Of a stretch of DNA of 64,000 bases, positions 1 through 11,246 are shown piece by piece. The DNA comes from Populus alba. Lineage: Eukaryota > Streptophyta > Magnoliopsida > Malpighiales > Salicaceae. The position numbers and the translations under genes are program-made. The stretch spans positions 711,770 through 775,769 of the forward strand of contig NC_133284.1 in NCBI RefSeq assembly GCF_005239225.2, read 5' to 3'. Under the pieces are notes generated by a model. It was not told where the DNA came from. It did no database searches and saw only the letters and a list, made by a program, of their open reading frames with translations. Positions within the stretch are counted from its first letter, which is position 1. The number at the start of each line of letters is the position of its first letter.

Positions 1-141
1 CCAATGTCTTACCCTCAAATCTATGACAAAGATTAGTACACCCAAGATCCCTAATAGCCCTGAATAAAATACTAAGTGGCGACTCCTCAAATCAAATAAC
101 GAATGAAAATCACCATCGACGTCGCATAGGGACGTGCAACA
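1..141 (+). mobile_element. 3' end of a Gypsy-type LTR, truncated by the window edge
   Basis: The last part, with a 'ctaagtggcgactc' core and an end in '...gtgcaaca', resembles the 3' end of the 2.8-kb solo LTR at 60467-63282 (which has 'ctaggtggcgactc' and ends '...gtgcgaca'). Directly after base 141 copia RNase H coding sequence starts (LSTCEVEYV), so this LTR or the element it ends was inserted into an older copia element. The body lies outside the window, so whether it is a solo LTR or a full element cannot be told. Family assignment is by similarity to the other LTR and is an inference. Confidence 0.6.
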
Positions 142-179
142 TTATCTACTTGTGAAGTTGAATATGTAACTAATACAGC

Positions 180-3100
180 TAGGGGTGTTCAAAAAAACCG
201 AATAACAAAAAAATCGAGAAAACCGATGAAAAATTAACCGAGAAAACCGAATCGAGATGAAAAATCGATTAAACTTATTACTAAAACCAAAAATCTTTCT
301 GGTTCAATTAGATTTCAGTTTCACTACCAAAACCGGTGAACCGAACCGGTTACCCATAAAAATAAAGCCAGAAACGACCTAGTATAAATACTAAATGCAA
401 ATGCAAATGGTACAGTAAAGTGTAAACCTAAACCTAAATTTACTTCTGCAGCCGCCGCCCACACCAGACTCTTCTTCCTTTCCCTTTCAATTTTCATCTT
501 CTCTACCTCTTGCCCCCGCATATTTCTCTTCTCTAGCTGATCAATAAGTAAATAACCCAGATCTCCGCATCAATCTAGTATACTTGCAGTCGAAAAAAAA
601 CCCGAACAAAACCCCTTGGCGTCTCTCTTCACCTGCAACAGAAAGAGTCAAAGAGGTAAAGTTTATTGTTTATTCATGTGTTAATTCTGGCCTTCGTGTG
701 CTTGTAAGTTTTACTTGTAACATTTGTTCCATTAGAGATCTCTGACCTCTGCTTCTTTTTCTATCCTCTTGCAGCTAGGGTTTTTGCATCTTTCTTCAGG
801 TTCGCCCCTTTTCCTCGGCTCTCTCTCTTTTATGTTGATTTGTGTTGATATCGAGTTATTGATTGCTTTGTGTTGATTTGTGTTGACTGTTGATATCGAG
901 TTATCTTTCGAAGTTTTTACTGTTTTTACATCTTGTAACATTTGTGTTGATTTGTGTTGATCTTTGATCTTTGTTGATTTGTGTTAATATCAATCTATTT
1001 TCTTTTGTATTAATTCTAGGCTACTGGCAGTATGTTTATGACTTCATTCTGTTTTATTGAAATTAAGAATTCTTTAAATTTTAATTATATTTTGGTGATT
1101 CAAGGTAGTCTTCTTTGTTCTTGGCTAATATATGTTTAGTATTTTAGCATCAATGGTGTCTTCTTTCTTTTACAGTAATAATCCTTGCTCATAACTGGGA
1201 TTTACCAGTTGTGTAAACATTGTTAAGCAGTAATTTTAGTGCATTAAAGGCCCTGGAACTGCTCTGCTCCAAATCTGGAGTTGTCAGATTCTAGAAGAGA
1301 GCAAAATGGGGTGGCTTGCTTGTGTTTTGTTTCCTTCAAGAAAAGGAATGGATGGGTCAGTGATGTGGGCATTTTTTTATCTTTCTTAGTGTGATAGTTG
1401 TTTGATCTGATGACTTTATTTTCGAAGTAGCTGGTTTATTTGGAATCATGTGTGGAGGTCACAACAAATGAAAGAGCACTGAAATTGATGGTAAAATCAC
1501 TTTTCAACAATTTATGCAAGCAAATTATGGAGATCTTTAATGGGGTCTTTCCCTGTTTATCGATGCTCTCGCTTCCCAGTAACCTACAAGCAATAAATAT
1601 TTTACATCTTTCTGCTAGGTAGCTTTTCTTTGATAAAATCATAAATGTGATGTTGTGATCTATCTGACATGCACAATAAATGTGTTGGATTAGCATGTGT
1701 AAATGCCACGGATCTTTAATTGGTCCATTACAGACTTCTTACAATTGAAATTGGTCCATTACAGACTTCCAGGTTCATTGCATGTGTAATTTACAATATG
1801 CAGGTTTTTTAGAATACAGAGGTGATAGATGCCTTTTTGCAATTATATGAACCTAACATGATGTTCAACTTCTGCTTGATTCTCAATTGTAGTCAGATGT
1901 TGATTCATGTTGTTGTTTTCTTAATTTCAGATGGACAATAAGGAAAATCCTACATCGAATGAGTTAAATCCTTCAAGTTCAGAACCAAAATCTTTGCCTA
2001 TTCCAGTTCCAGTTACTACCTCCAGCACAAACTGCAACACTGAAGAAGGTAATCCACCTTCTAGATGTAATAAAAGAAAAAATCCCAAATTTGAGATCAC
2101 TTTAAAAAACTATATGGTAATGCTAAAACTCCTAAGGCTACATGTAAGTATTGTGGAAAAGACTATGCATGTCATCCTATACTTAATGGGACTAATAACA
2201 TGTGGAGTCATCTAGGTGTATGCAAAAAATTTCCTTTTGTCATTGATCGAAAACAAAAAACTCTAGTTTTAGAACCTAAACCTAAAATAGAGGGGGGTGA
2301 TAATGGAGAGGAAAATTTGGTGACTGTTAAGGCAGTGGGTTATAATTATGAAGAGTGTAGGAAAGCCCTTGGAAAAATAATTATACTTGATAAGCTACCT
2401 TTTAACTTTATAGAAAACCAAGGATTTACATTATTTTGTAAAGTAATGCAGCCTAGATTTGATGTTCCATCTCGTTTGACGATTTGGAGAGATTGTTTGA
2501 AAATTTATTTAGTTGAGAAGGAGAAATTAAAGAAAGCTCTTAAGGATCAACATTTATGTTTAACAACTGATACTTGGACATCAATCCAAAATATTAATTA
2601 TATGTGTTTAATTGCTCATTGGATTGATGAAGGTTGGAACTTGAATAAAAGAATTCTAAACTTTTGTCAAGTTTCTAATCATAAAGATGAAACCATTGGC
2701 CAAGCAATTGAAAGTTGTTTATTGGAATGGGGAATTGATAAGATTTTAACAGTTACTGTAGACAATTCAAGTTCAAATAATTTGACAATAAAATATCTGA
2801 AAAGAGTAACAATTAGGTGGGCAACTAATATATTGTCAAATGACTTCATGCATGTTAGATGTTATGCACATATTGTTAATCTTATTGTATGTGCGGGGTT
2901 GAAAGATATTGATGATTCAGTGGTTAAAATTAGGAATGCAGTAAGGTTTGTTAGATCTTCTCCTTCTAGACAACTTGTTTTTAATCAATGTGCGGAAAGG
3001 TTGAAAATTGGGAGTAAAAAATCTGTTTGCATGGATGTTGCAACTAGATGGAACTCTACATATATGATGCTAGATGCGGCTGTTAAATTTGATGTGGTTT

Positions 3101-4975
3101 TTATGAGGTTAGAAGAAACCGATCCTAGGTATTTGAGTTACTTTGAGGTTGATTCACAAGGGAAACAAAAAAACTTAGGTCCTCCTACTTTAGAAGATTG
3201 GGAAAAGGCTAGATCTTTTATCAAGTTCTTGAAATTATTTTACACGGTTACATTGAAATTTTCTGGCTCGTTGTATGTGACATCTAATTCTTTCTTTCAT
3301 GAATTGATTTCTATGCACACAAGCATATCTCAACTTTGTAGAAGTGAAGATGTTTATGTAAGTAAAATGGTGAAGAATATGATGGCAAAGTATAAAAAAT
3401 ATTGGGGGGATCAAGATGCACAAAACTTTTTGTTGTATATGGTTGTTGTGTTAGATCCACGTTTCAAATTAAAGTATGTGAGATTTTGTTTTGGAAGATT
3501 ATATGATGTTGAAGAGGCTAAAAATTTTACAATTAAGGTTAAAGATACTTTGCTAAGGTTGTTTGAACATTACATGAATGTTGATGAGAATGTTGAGGTT
3601 GTTTATAGTGTTGGAACAAGTATAAATGAAAATGTGAATGTTGATTTAATGGTGGTAAATGATGATATGTTGGATGACTTGGCTTCTTAATTCAAAAAAT
3701 ATTTAGAGGAAGAGGGTAGTGTCCAAAAAACAAATGAGGTTGAGAGGTATTTGGGTGATGATTGTGAGAATCCGAATGATTTTAAATTAAATATTTTGGG
3801 TTGGTGGAGGTGTAATGCTACAAAATACTAGATTCTTTCTAAGGTGGCACAACACGTGTTAGCCATCCCGGTATCTACAGTTGTTTCTGAAGCAGCATTC
3901 AGTACTGGCGGTCGTATATTAGATCCATTTCGAAGCTCTTTATCTCCATCGACAGTGCAAGCACTTGTTTGTTGTCAGAATTAGTTGAGTTTAGCACCAA
4001 TTCCAATCAACATTAGAACCTTCATGGATTATATTGAAAATTCTGAGATAATTGAGTCAGGTAATTTCTCTTACAAATTTAAATTTAGTTATTTTATAAT
4101 ATTGTTTATTTACATATGTTTAATCTAACATTTTAATTTATGTTTTTGTAGAATTTGGTGAAAGTTTAAAAATCTCAACTGATTGTTTGTAAGTAGTATT
4201 GGTTGCTTGGTGCAATATTGGAATATAATTGTTTTGGGTAATTAATTTACTTTACCTTGTTAATTTCCCTTAAAATTCTGCATACTTAATTCTTTCAATA
4301 GTTGAACTATAATATGTTGCTAATTTGCTAGTGTTTTTTTATAGCATTATCCTTGGAATTTTTGGATACTGGTGTTGCTGGAATTTTTGGATGCTGGTGT
4401 TTGCTGGGTTTTTTTCTTCAAAGTTCAAATTATGTCGGATGTTTATGATAATTTATTGATGGTTGCTAATGTATTCGCTTGTACTTTTCTAGTGCGAACA
4501 TACTTTTAATTTGAGGTTTTAAAATTTGATCATGCATCTTGCATATTGCATTGATTTAGCACTTTGGGAAGTATATTAAAAGTCAGCTAATTTGCATCTC
4601 TGTAGGATTTTAATTATTGTCCTAATTCATGTCCAGATTTTAATTTATATTGAAAGTTAGTAAATTCATATTAAAAGTTAGCCATGTAAATTAGCTTAAC
4701 ATTTATTTTAAAAGCTGAACTTGCTTTAAATTTTAAAGCTTAGCCATGCTAAATCTTCCCAAACCGTAAGCCAATTAAAAATAAAAAACCAAAAAAACTC
4801 ATGGGATTAGGTTTCCCGATTTTTTCCTTAAAAAACCGGATTTAACCGGACCGGACTAGTTCGGTTTGAACCGGTTTCCGGTCCGATTCGGTTAATTTTT
4901 TGCAACAATATTGTAATTCGGTTCGGTTGGTTTTTTGAGTCTAAACCAAACCGAACCAAACCGTGAACACCCCTA
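180..4975 (+). mobile_element. hAT-family DNA transposon with terminal inverted repeats and 8-bp target duplication
   Basis: The left end (taggggtgttca) and right end (tgaacaccccta) are inverted repeats. They are flanked by a perfect 8-bp direct repeat, AATACAGC, at 172-179 and 4976-4983, the target-site length expected of hAT elements. Subterminal regions are packed with short 'aaccg'/'cggtt' motifs on both sides (about 190-345 and 4830-4965), as in hAT elements where transposase binds subterminal repeats. The interior encodes a broken BED-finger hAT transposase. The element sits inside a copia RNase H domain, and removing it together with one target copy restores the copia reading across the junction. 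Confidence 0.93.
1931..4051 (+). pseudogene. hAT transposase (BED zinc finger, RNase-H-like core, C-terminal dimerisation domain), broken
   Basis: The start is chosen at 1931, just after a good 3' splice site (ttaatttcag), so a 5'-leader intron is likely. An N-terminal low-complexity part is out of frame with the following BED finger (CKYCGKDY then H and C residues, about 2140-2225). A long open part (2200-3690) carries hAT landmarks: TTDTWTS, a VDNSSSNN motif, MHVRCYAHIVNLIV and the DVATRWNSTY motif. The C-terminal dimerisation region (3691-4051) is still readable (WW motif, then VLAIPVSTVVSEAAFSTGGR). It is cut by stops at 3688 and near 3829 and 3982, the last where tryptophan is usual. At least one frameshift and three stops mean no functional protein. 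Confidence 0.9.
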
Positions 4976-5308
4976 AATACAGCATGTGTTTGTCATTCTA
5001 TATGGCTAAGAAGATTATTGAAGAAGTTGTGAATGCCATAAGAGAAGCCTACAAAGATTTATGTGGATAACTTATCAACCATCGCATTAGCTAAAAATCT
5101 AATTTTTCATGACATAAGTAAGCACATTGACACAAGATTTCATTATCTAAGAGATTGCATTGCAAACAAAGAAGTAAAAGTCAAGTATATGAAGACTCAA
5201 GATCAAGTTGTAAATATTTTCATAAAACCACTCAAATATGATGTTTTTGCAAAGATGAGAGATATGCTAGGAGTTATGAAAAATGATAGCAATTGATATT
5301 AAAGGGGG

Positions 5309-5625
5309 TGGTGAAATTCAATATCAACTAGGTTTATAGTTTATAAGAGTTTTAATATTAGTTAAGTAAGGAATCCTGAATGGAGAAGGATTTTATTAGA
5401 TTAGAATTTTCTTTAAATAGTTTAATTTCCTGATTAGCTAGGACTTGAGGTCTGTAAATAGACTTGTAATCTTAAGCATTATACAAAAACAGTTAGGAGA
5501 GATACAGAGAAGAGCTAGAAAAATGTATCTTTTGAAAAAACTCTTAATAAAATATTATTCATCTCATTCTTCTTCTTATTCTTTAGCTTTGTTCTAATAT
5601 TTGTTCTTATAAATTAGATATCACA
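5309..5625 (+). repeat. 3' LTR of the copia remnant (approximate borders)
   Basis: It starts right after a purine tract (taaaggggg) that follows the RNase H stop, and it ends at a ...tcaca. The start 'tggtga' and end 'tcaca' are weakly inverted. AATAAA-like signals occur near 5547. No second LTR is in the window to fix the borders, so the ends are estimates. Confidence 0.55.
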
Positions 5626-5857
5626 TTCTATCCTTCTTTTCCAACAGTCATTTCCCTTATAGCATGTAACTTGCATACACATTTTGAGATGAAAATCTAC
5701 TCATGCTCACTGTCTCAAAAATAGTGTCTTAATTGCATTACAAGGCTAGGTCTTCGATAAGAAAATCTAGGAATCAAAAGCTTTGATACATTCCACTCAA
5801 AAGAGTCCTTAAAACACAATACTAGCAATTTCTTCTAGTTCAAAGAAAATACCATTG

Positions 5858-7192
5858 CTAAGAACTCTTGTCAATGGATCTCTTGTCGATTAATAATTTG
5901 GAAATCACCACGCATAATAAGAAAATGAGAGGCAGAAGATACATCTTAATTGGATTATCTTTCCCCTGACGAGTATATATATACTCCACAGTCGAATAAA
6001 CACATTGCCACACAGCACTAGCCAATCCAAAATACTCAACAATAGTGCCAACAGGCTTTCTAGTTGCGGAAGTAGAAGTTGATCTTTCCTTTCGAGCCAT
6101 GTGAATGAGTTCAACGGTAGCAAGAAGCAAAGCTACAAATGCCAAGACCATGCCAATTAATGCATAACCCATTTGGTCAAAAACCGCAGATGCAATCTCT
6201 AGGATAAAGTTTGTCATCAGCAAAGTCCATCTTAATGTTTCCTATACAAGAAAGTAGTTAGTTGTAAACAAGGCAGTTAAGAAAATCTCACCAATTCTCA
6301 TAAACGTTGTTTCCATAGTTCTTACTCTATGACGTGAACTTTCTCCAGCATCCGGCGGCTGTTCTACCTCTGCAGTAGAGCCCACAAGCTGAACAATTCA
6401 CAATGATATAATTAATGTAAGATAATTAATAATACACAAAACAATACAATTATGACTGGCAGAGACTCATAATGTGAGATTATCTCATCTACACTATATA
6501 TCACCTGGTTCACATCATTATCATTCATCGAGTCGCCTTGGCTAGGGACAGATGGAGTAAGATTTTCAACAGGATTATCTGCAAAGTTGGCCAATTATCC
6601 ATATATAGGTTGTGATATCAACCTTCGAAGAATTATTTTAAAAAGAAGACAGACAAAAAAGAATTCCATGTGTTTAGATATATAATTTGCTTTCATGCAT
6701 GATTTATCTTAAATATTAAAAAATAATATAAATTATATATTGAATCTCACTTAAAATTTAAATTTTTTTATTAAACTAATTCTTTAATATAATATTAAAG
6801 TCTTCATAGCAACATACCATTTGCTTGAGGCTGCTGCGCGTTCCGCAAAGGTACGTAAGATAACTGCATTATCAAAACACATTAAATATTTTTCATGGAA
6901 GTCGTGGTGGGAATTGGAAAATTCTTAAAATCAAGAGTTTCAAAAGAAATAAAGTATAGACCTTATCCATTAAATTTTTATTTGCAATTAATTCTTGAAG
7001 AGGCTGGGCAATCCACGAAAGTAACTCAGGCTGCATGCATCATCAAAACATCAAATATTTTTCATGGAAATCGTGGTGAAAATTAGAAAATTCTGAAAAT
7101 CAAAAGTTTTTCAAAAGAATAAGAGCATAGACCTTCTCCCTTAGAAATTCTGGAACAGTCTGGTTATTCCCCGAAGCTAACTCAGGCGACGA
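5858..7192 (-). pseudogene. Four-helix membrane protein gene, copy A (3' exons), premature stop
   Basis: I do not recognise the family. Five 3' exons can be read on the minus strand, each with AG/GT borders: 7133-7192, 6962-7030, 6818-6863, 6505-6578 and 5858-6388. They join in phase. The small exons encode proline- and glutamine-rich repeats such as PELASGNNQTVPEFL and PELLSWIAQPLQEL. The last exon encodes about four hydrophobic segments (FLTALFT, a long one around MGYALIGMVLAFVALLLA, a third near the GTIVEYFGL region, and YLLPLIFLLCVVISKLL) ending KRSIDKSS. Copy A has a TAG inside the last exon, where copies B and C have CAG (V-Q-E), so it stops after the first helix. It also lacks a block of about 60 bases between the two central helices relative to copy B. 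Upstream exons are decayed. Confidence 0.72.
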
Positions 7193-7657
7193 CTGCATTA
7201 TCAAAACATTAAATATTTTTCATGTAAGTATGGTGGAAATCGGGAAATGCTGAAAATCAAAAGTTTAAGATAAGTAAAGGTTACATCAAAAAACCATCTC
7301 AATTTAAAATTTTAATAAAGTTAAAATATAATTTATATTATTTTTTAATATTTTTTTCCAAGTAAATTTTTTTTTAATTTTATTAATTAAAATAAAAATA
7401 TTATGATTTGAACTTATAATTATTTGATTATTATAATTTTAATATCATATTAATTAAAAAATCATATCAACTAAAAAATTTTAATTATTAAATAAAATTT
7501 TAAGATGTTAACAGGTTAGACACGAATTGAAGGTCCTTTTTCCAGCCGGCGAAAATCATTATCGCTCAGGGTAACTGACTTCAAGTGAAAGATATGGGAA
7601 AAAAATGCGGCAAAACTGATCATAATTTGAAAGATGAGAGATGCTGATATTGTTGTG

Positions 7658-7755
7658 TTAGGCACCAACGAATAATAGGAAAGTTGAAGAGTTTCTTCAG
7701 TATGCTAGGATCTAAGATTGATGCCAATACCACAAACCAGAAATGCATATTAGGT
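7658..7755. repeat. Conserved block shared by all three units (possible exon, strand uncertain)
   Basis: About 100 bases almost identical to 32905-33003, 52978-53080 and 54174-54275. On the plus strand it can be read as an exon ending at a GT donor (residues RIIGKLKSFFSMLGSKID). On the minus strand it is open and hydrophobic (FWFVVLASILDPSILKKL). The 5' part present in the other copies is missing here. No family is recognised on either strand. Confidence 0.5.
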
Positions 7756-8542
7756 ATCATGTGACTCAAAGTAATTGTTAATATTACAATTAAAAAAAAA
7801 ACTATAATGTTATTTAAAAAACTATGGTAAATTTGAATTTTAATTTAAATATTATTTTATTTATAGTGCATTTTTAATAAAAAAAAAATTGAAAAAAAAA
7901 AACTGAAGAGCTATAGAAAGAGGCTAGGCATCTCAGCTGCATGCCTGATCTTCTTTTTTTTTTATTATTTTTTTTAATAAAACAAATGATGTGTCATTCA
8001 TTTTATATGTACGTGTAAACAAATCACATTATGTTATTTACTAGTTAAGATTTTAAGGTAGCTAAAAAATTAGGATCCTAGTTTTTAAAATTTGAAAATT
8101 TATTTTTTAATTTTTTCTTTCACTTGAAAACACCAAGTAAAGAACATCTTAATAATCTCATTAAATCCATTTTCAATATTAAAACACTCATTAATAGATC
8201 AAAAATATTTAAAATTACATCAAATGATCTACCAAACCGATCCAAGTTTCGTAACAATTTTTTATAATATAAATTTAAATTTTATTTAATTAAATTAGTC
8301 TCTATTTCAATTTTAAAATTGTACCAAAGATCTTAAGAATCGGTAAAAGAAAAATAAAATTTTAACATATAAAATATCAATAGCATCACGTATAAGAATG
8401 AAATTGAAAGAGAATTTGACTAGAAGAATAGTAATGCACAGTAATTTGAGTTGGTGTGAACTATTAAGCCTTTGGTAATGCTTTCTCGTAGTATATTGAG
8501 TTTGTTTACATTTCTAAAGAAAAAGTAGCTAACATGCATACC

Positions 8543-8590
8543 ATGTGCTTGACATCAGGACCCCAACATCCCAAGCATCATTAAGCAAAA
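8543..8590 (-). pseudogene. Decayed micro-exon cassette of copy A, acceptor lost
   Basis: The donor side (CATG followed by GTATGCATG) and the downstream intron match the intact cassettes at 55010 and 33803. The acceptor, usually 'gatgatgcag', here reads 'aatgatgctt', so the AG is gone. The segment would be skipped or read through. The exon's upper border is therefore approximate. Confidence 0.5.
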
Positions 8591-9134
8591 CCCGTATCTT
8601 CAAAAATTAATTCCATAATAGTCAAGGAAGGATTATTTTGTATCATGTAACTTGAAGGAAAACGATCAAACTATTGTGTTTCGCTATCCCATTTAGAATT
8701 TAAGACGCTAATCCTTGGGTTTGTGTGTGTATATGTGTATTTTGAGTTAAATTTTGTATCAAAATGATTTGATAACATTAAAAAAAATTAATTTAAAAAA
8801 AAATCAAATTTTGTATCAAACTGCATCATCAAACATTAATAATTCCATATATTTTGTATCATGTAACTCGAAGGAAAATGGCCCCTGCCCACACACAAAC
8901 TATCGTGTTTCTCCAGCCCATTAAGAACACATTGAGAATTTAAAACACTAATTTTTCGGCCTCCTGAATATGTGTGTTTTAAACACATAAAATATAAATA
9001 ACATCACATATAAGAATGAAATTGAAAAAGAATTTGAGTGAACGGAGTGTGAACTCTTGAGGCTTTTGTAATGCTTTCTCGTGGTATATTGAGTTTGTTT
9101 ACATTTCTCAAGAAAAAGTAGCTAACATACATAC

Positions 9135-9185
9135 CTTGTAAACTAACTTTTTCCTTAAGGGCGTCAACGTCGACGGAGACAAGCA
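9135..9185 (-). CDS. Micro-exon cassette of copy A, 51 bases
   Basis: Minus-strand acceptor 'gatgatgcag' and donor 'gtatgtatg' enclose exactly 51 bases, open in phase 0 (CLSPSTLTPLRKKLVYK). The flanking introns, including 'ttagctactttttctt' downstream and 'atggaattaatttttgatgatgcag' upstream, are nearly identical to those of the other cassettes, while the exon is different. It may be the surviving 5' exon of the copy A membrane-protein gene. No function is known. Confidence 0.45.
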
Positions 9186-9856
9186 CTGCATCATCAAAAA
9201 TTAATTCCATGTGTCAAGGAAGGGTTATTTTGTAATATGCAACTTGAAGGAAAATGGCCAAACTATTGTGTTTCGCTATCCCATTAAGTACACATTAAGA
9301 ATTTAAGACTCTAATTCTTGGGTTTATGTGTGTTTTGAGTTTAATTATGTTGGTTCATGGTATAATAATTAAGGTTTAAAATATTTTTTTTGTTTAGAAA
9401 TATATTAAAATAATATATTTTTTATTTTTAAAAAATTAATTTTGAAATCAGCACATTAAAAAATCTAAAAGTATAAAAAAATAATTTTTAACAAAAAAAA
9501 TTAAAATTTATAGAAACGCAATTTTTAACCGCTTTCCTAAATGCTTTCTTTTTGAAATAGCTTTTTACATTATTTTTATTTAAAAAAATATTAAAATGAT
9601 AATTTTTTTTGAATGTTTTTGATATTTTAATATTATGATATTAAAAATAAAAAAATATTAATTTAATATATTTTTAATTAAAAAATATTTTAAAAAATAA
9701 ATAATAATATAGTTATTTTTTAGTTAAAGAGAAGGTATAGAAATCAACGGTGAAGCAAAAACATGGATCAGAAACCACATAATTGAAAATTGTTAGTAAA
9801 CTAGAACTAATACGATCACCTCGCCAGATAATGATGTTGAAGAAAAAAAAAAAAAA

Positions 9857-10165
9857 ATGATGTTGATGGTGGATGGAGGGAATGGAGGGGTTGCTCAGGT
9901 TCACGTCGATTACGTAGTCCAAGCGTCAGAACAGCTTCATCTTTCTCTGGTTCCGATTACTCCTTCCTCTTCTATTTCCATGACCACCACTCTTTTTGCT
10001 TCCTCCGCGTATCAGTACGTACTGATGTCTGTGCCAAAAGTGATCACAACTACAAGAGTAGGATTTACCCTTCCCTTCTGTTTACTCTCTGTAATTGAAA
10101 ATCTGTTACCTGGTTTGATATCTGGAAAACAAATGAAAAGAGCTGTTACTTGTTTCTCCTTTTGA
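9857..10165 (+). CDS. Hypothetical first exon or small ORF, 102 residues, copy A
   Basis: An open frame begins MMLMVDGGNGG, runs through VQASEQLHLSLVP, and ends in a hydrophobic tail. A GT donor context (acaaga|gtagg) lies at about residue 67, so the true exon may end there. Homologous blocks occur at 36341-36690 and 55545-55880. There the spacing between VPLPP and MTTTLF differs by a non-multiple of three, so the frame is not kept. On the minus strand copies B and C are open instead (EPEKDGAVQTLGLRRRR in copy B). The strand and even coding status are unsettled; it may be the divergent promoter of the minus-strand membrane gene. Confidence 0.3.
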   Translation: MMLMVDGGNGGVAQVHVDYVVQASEQLHLSLVPITPSSSISMTTTLFASSAYQYVLMSVPKVITTTRVGFTLPFCLLSVIENLLPGLISGKQMKRAVTCFSF

Positions 10166-10957
10166 AGTCGGTGAAGATCTAAATCAGTAATTGCTAGCTA
10201 GTAACCTAGCCAGAAGTCACATGGAATCTTCTTTAGGGCTTCATCTCCGCGTTAAATGACTGTTTCTTGCGAGATTGCCGCGTCATAAAGTGAGAGAGAG
10301 AAAAGTAGGATTTGATTCAAACAGTGTTATAATAAAGACAATGAATAGAGCACCAATATGTTCCGTTTGTTTGCAGCAGGAATTCCTTAATTCTTAAAAA
10401 AAAAAAATGAATTTCAAGAAAGTATTTTTTAATATTTAATAATGTTATAGAAAATAAATTAAAAAATATTTTCTAGTATTTGGTTGTATTATGAAAAATA
10501 ATTTATTAATGAATTAAATTTTTTTTAAAATTTATCTAATATATATAAAAATATTTAATCACTTACAATAAAAAAAAATAAAATCTAAAATGTATAATGA
10601 TGATTTTTTTTTATTATATCTTATATTCATACATAGCTTATTTTATAAAATATAATTATATATATCATATCATATTATAGAGAAATAAGCTTGTGAAATA
10701 TTTTTTATTATTCCATGAAACCATTTATAATTCCATTACGTACGAAATACATCCGACAAAAACTATAGTTTTAATAATATTTTTAGCATGTAATAAAATT
10801 GGATAAAATATTAAGGTATAAAATTCACTCTAAACTATTTTTTTTTTTAAATGTTAAAAAAATAGCACCCTTACAAATAAATAAAAAAGTTCACCCAGGC
10901 AAGTGAACAGTGCAAGAGTTGTTCACTATTTTTGAGTGAACAGTGTACGCAATACAT

Positions 10958-11006
10958 TGTTCATGTTAATTGCACTGTTCATTGAACAGTGCAATTAACA
11001 TGAACA
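10958..11006. repeat. Perfect 24-bp inverted repeat with 1-base spacer
   Basis: The arms at 10958-10981 (tgttcatgttaattgc, then actgttca) and 10983-11006 are exact reverse complements around a single T. Copies of the motif 'gtgaacagtg' flank it. It belongs to the 10359-11246 insertion. Confidence 0.9.
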
Positions 11007-11025
11007 GTTAAAAGAAAGCGTGAAG

Positions 11026-11125
11026 AAATAGTGGCCAGAGGATTGGGCCCACCTCTGGCCACTATTTTTATGAAAAGAAAAAAATGGAAAGTGTTTTTCT
11101 TTTTTTAACAAAGAAAAACACTTTC
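11026..11125. repeat. Two further perfect 16-bp hairpins
   Basis: The first has arms 11026-11041 and 11052-11067 (aaatagtggccagagg) with a 10-base loop. The second has arms 11087-11102 and 11110-11125 (gaaagtgtttttcttt) with a 7-base loop. Both match perfectly by eye. Together with the 24-bp repeat at 10958 they make three stem-loops in a row. Confidence 0.88.
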
Positions 11126-11246
11126 TTTTGGCAACATTATAATTTTTTCATTGAATGAATTCCTTTTTTTTTTTACTATTTTTTCTTGTTGTCAAACATT
11201 GAAAAAACAGAAAGTGAATTCCAGCTTTCCTGCAATCAAACATGGC

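Larger units (their letters stand above)
142..5625 (+). mobile_element. Ty1-copia remnant: RNase H and 3' LTR, interrupted by a hAT element
   Basis: Copia RNase H sequence is split over two pieces. Bases 143-179 read LSTCEVEYVTNTA, and reading continues after the hAT element at about 4984 with CVCHSIWLRRLLKKL. A frameshift with a stop follows near 5030, and the frame is then open from 5063 to 5293 with VDNLSTIALAKNL, then FHDISKHIDTRFHYLRD and VKYMKTQDQVVNIFIKPL, the typical copia C-terminus. A polypurine tract (about 5300-5308) and an LTR follow. Everything upstream of RNase H is missing here, replaced at 141 by a Gypsy LTR end. The element is dead, with a frameshift, a stop and two insertions. 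Confidence 0.85.
10359..11246. mobile_element. Non-autonomous transposon-like insertion with three perfect hairpins
   Basis: The insertion is defined by comparison: unit 2 (37860-37880) reads straight from 'gagcaccaata' into 'cttaataaaaggg', while here 888 bases separate the same flanks. The ends are imperfect inverted repeats: 'gtttgtttgcagcaggaatt' on the left against the complement of the right end near 11212-11245. No coding capacity and no clear target duplication were found. The interior has a very AT-rich half (10390-10850) and a hairpin-rich half (10890-11130). It could be a MITE or a deleted DNA element; the superfamily is unknown. Confidence 0.6.

Noticed and set aside
7320..7510. 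AT-rich runs that look like replication origins or MITEs
   Set aside because: Present in all three units as intron filler, with no inverted ends or target duplication that I could define.
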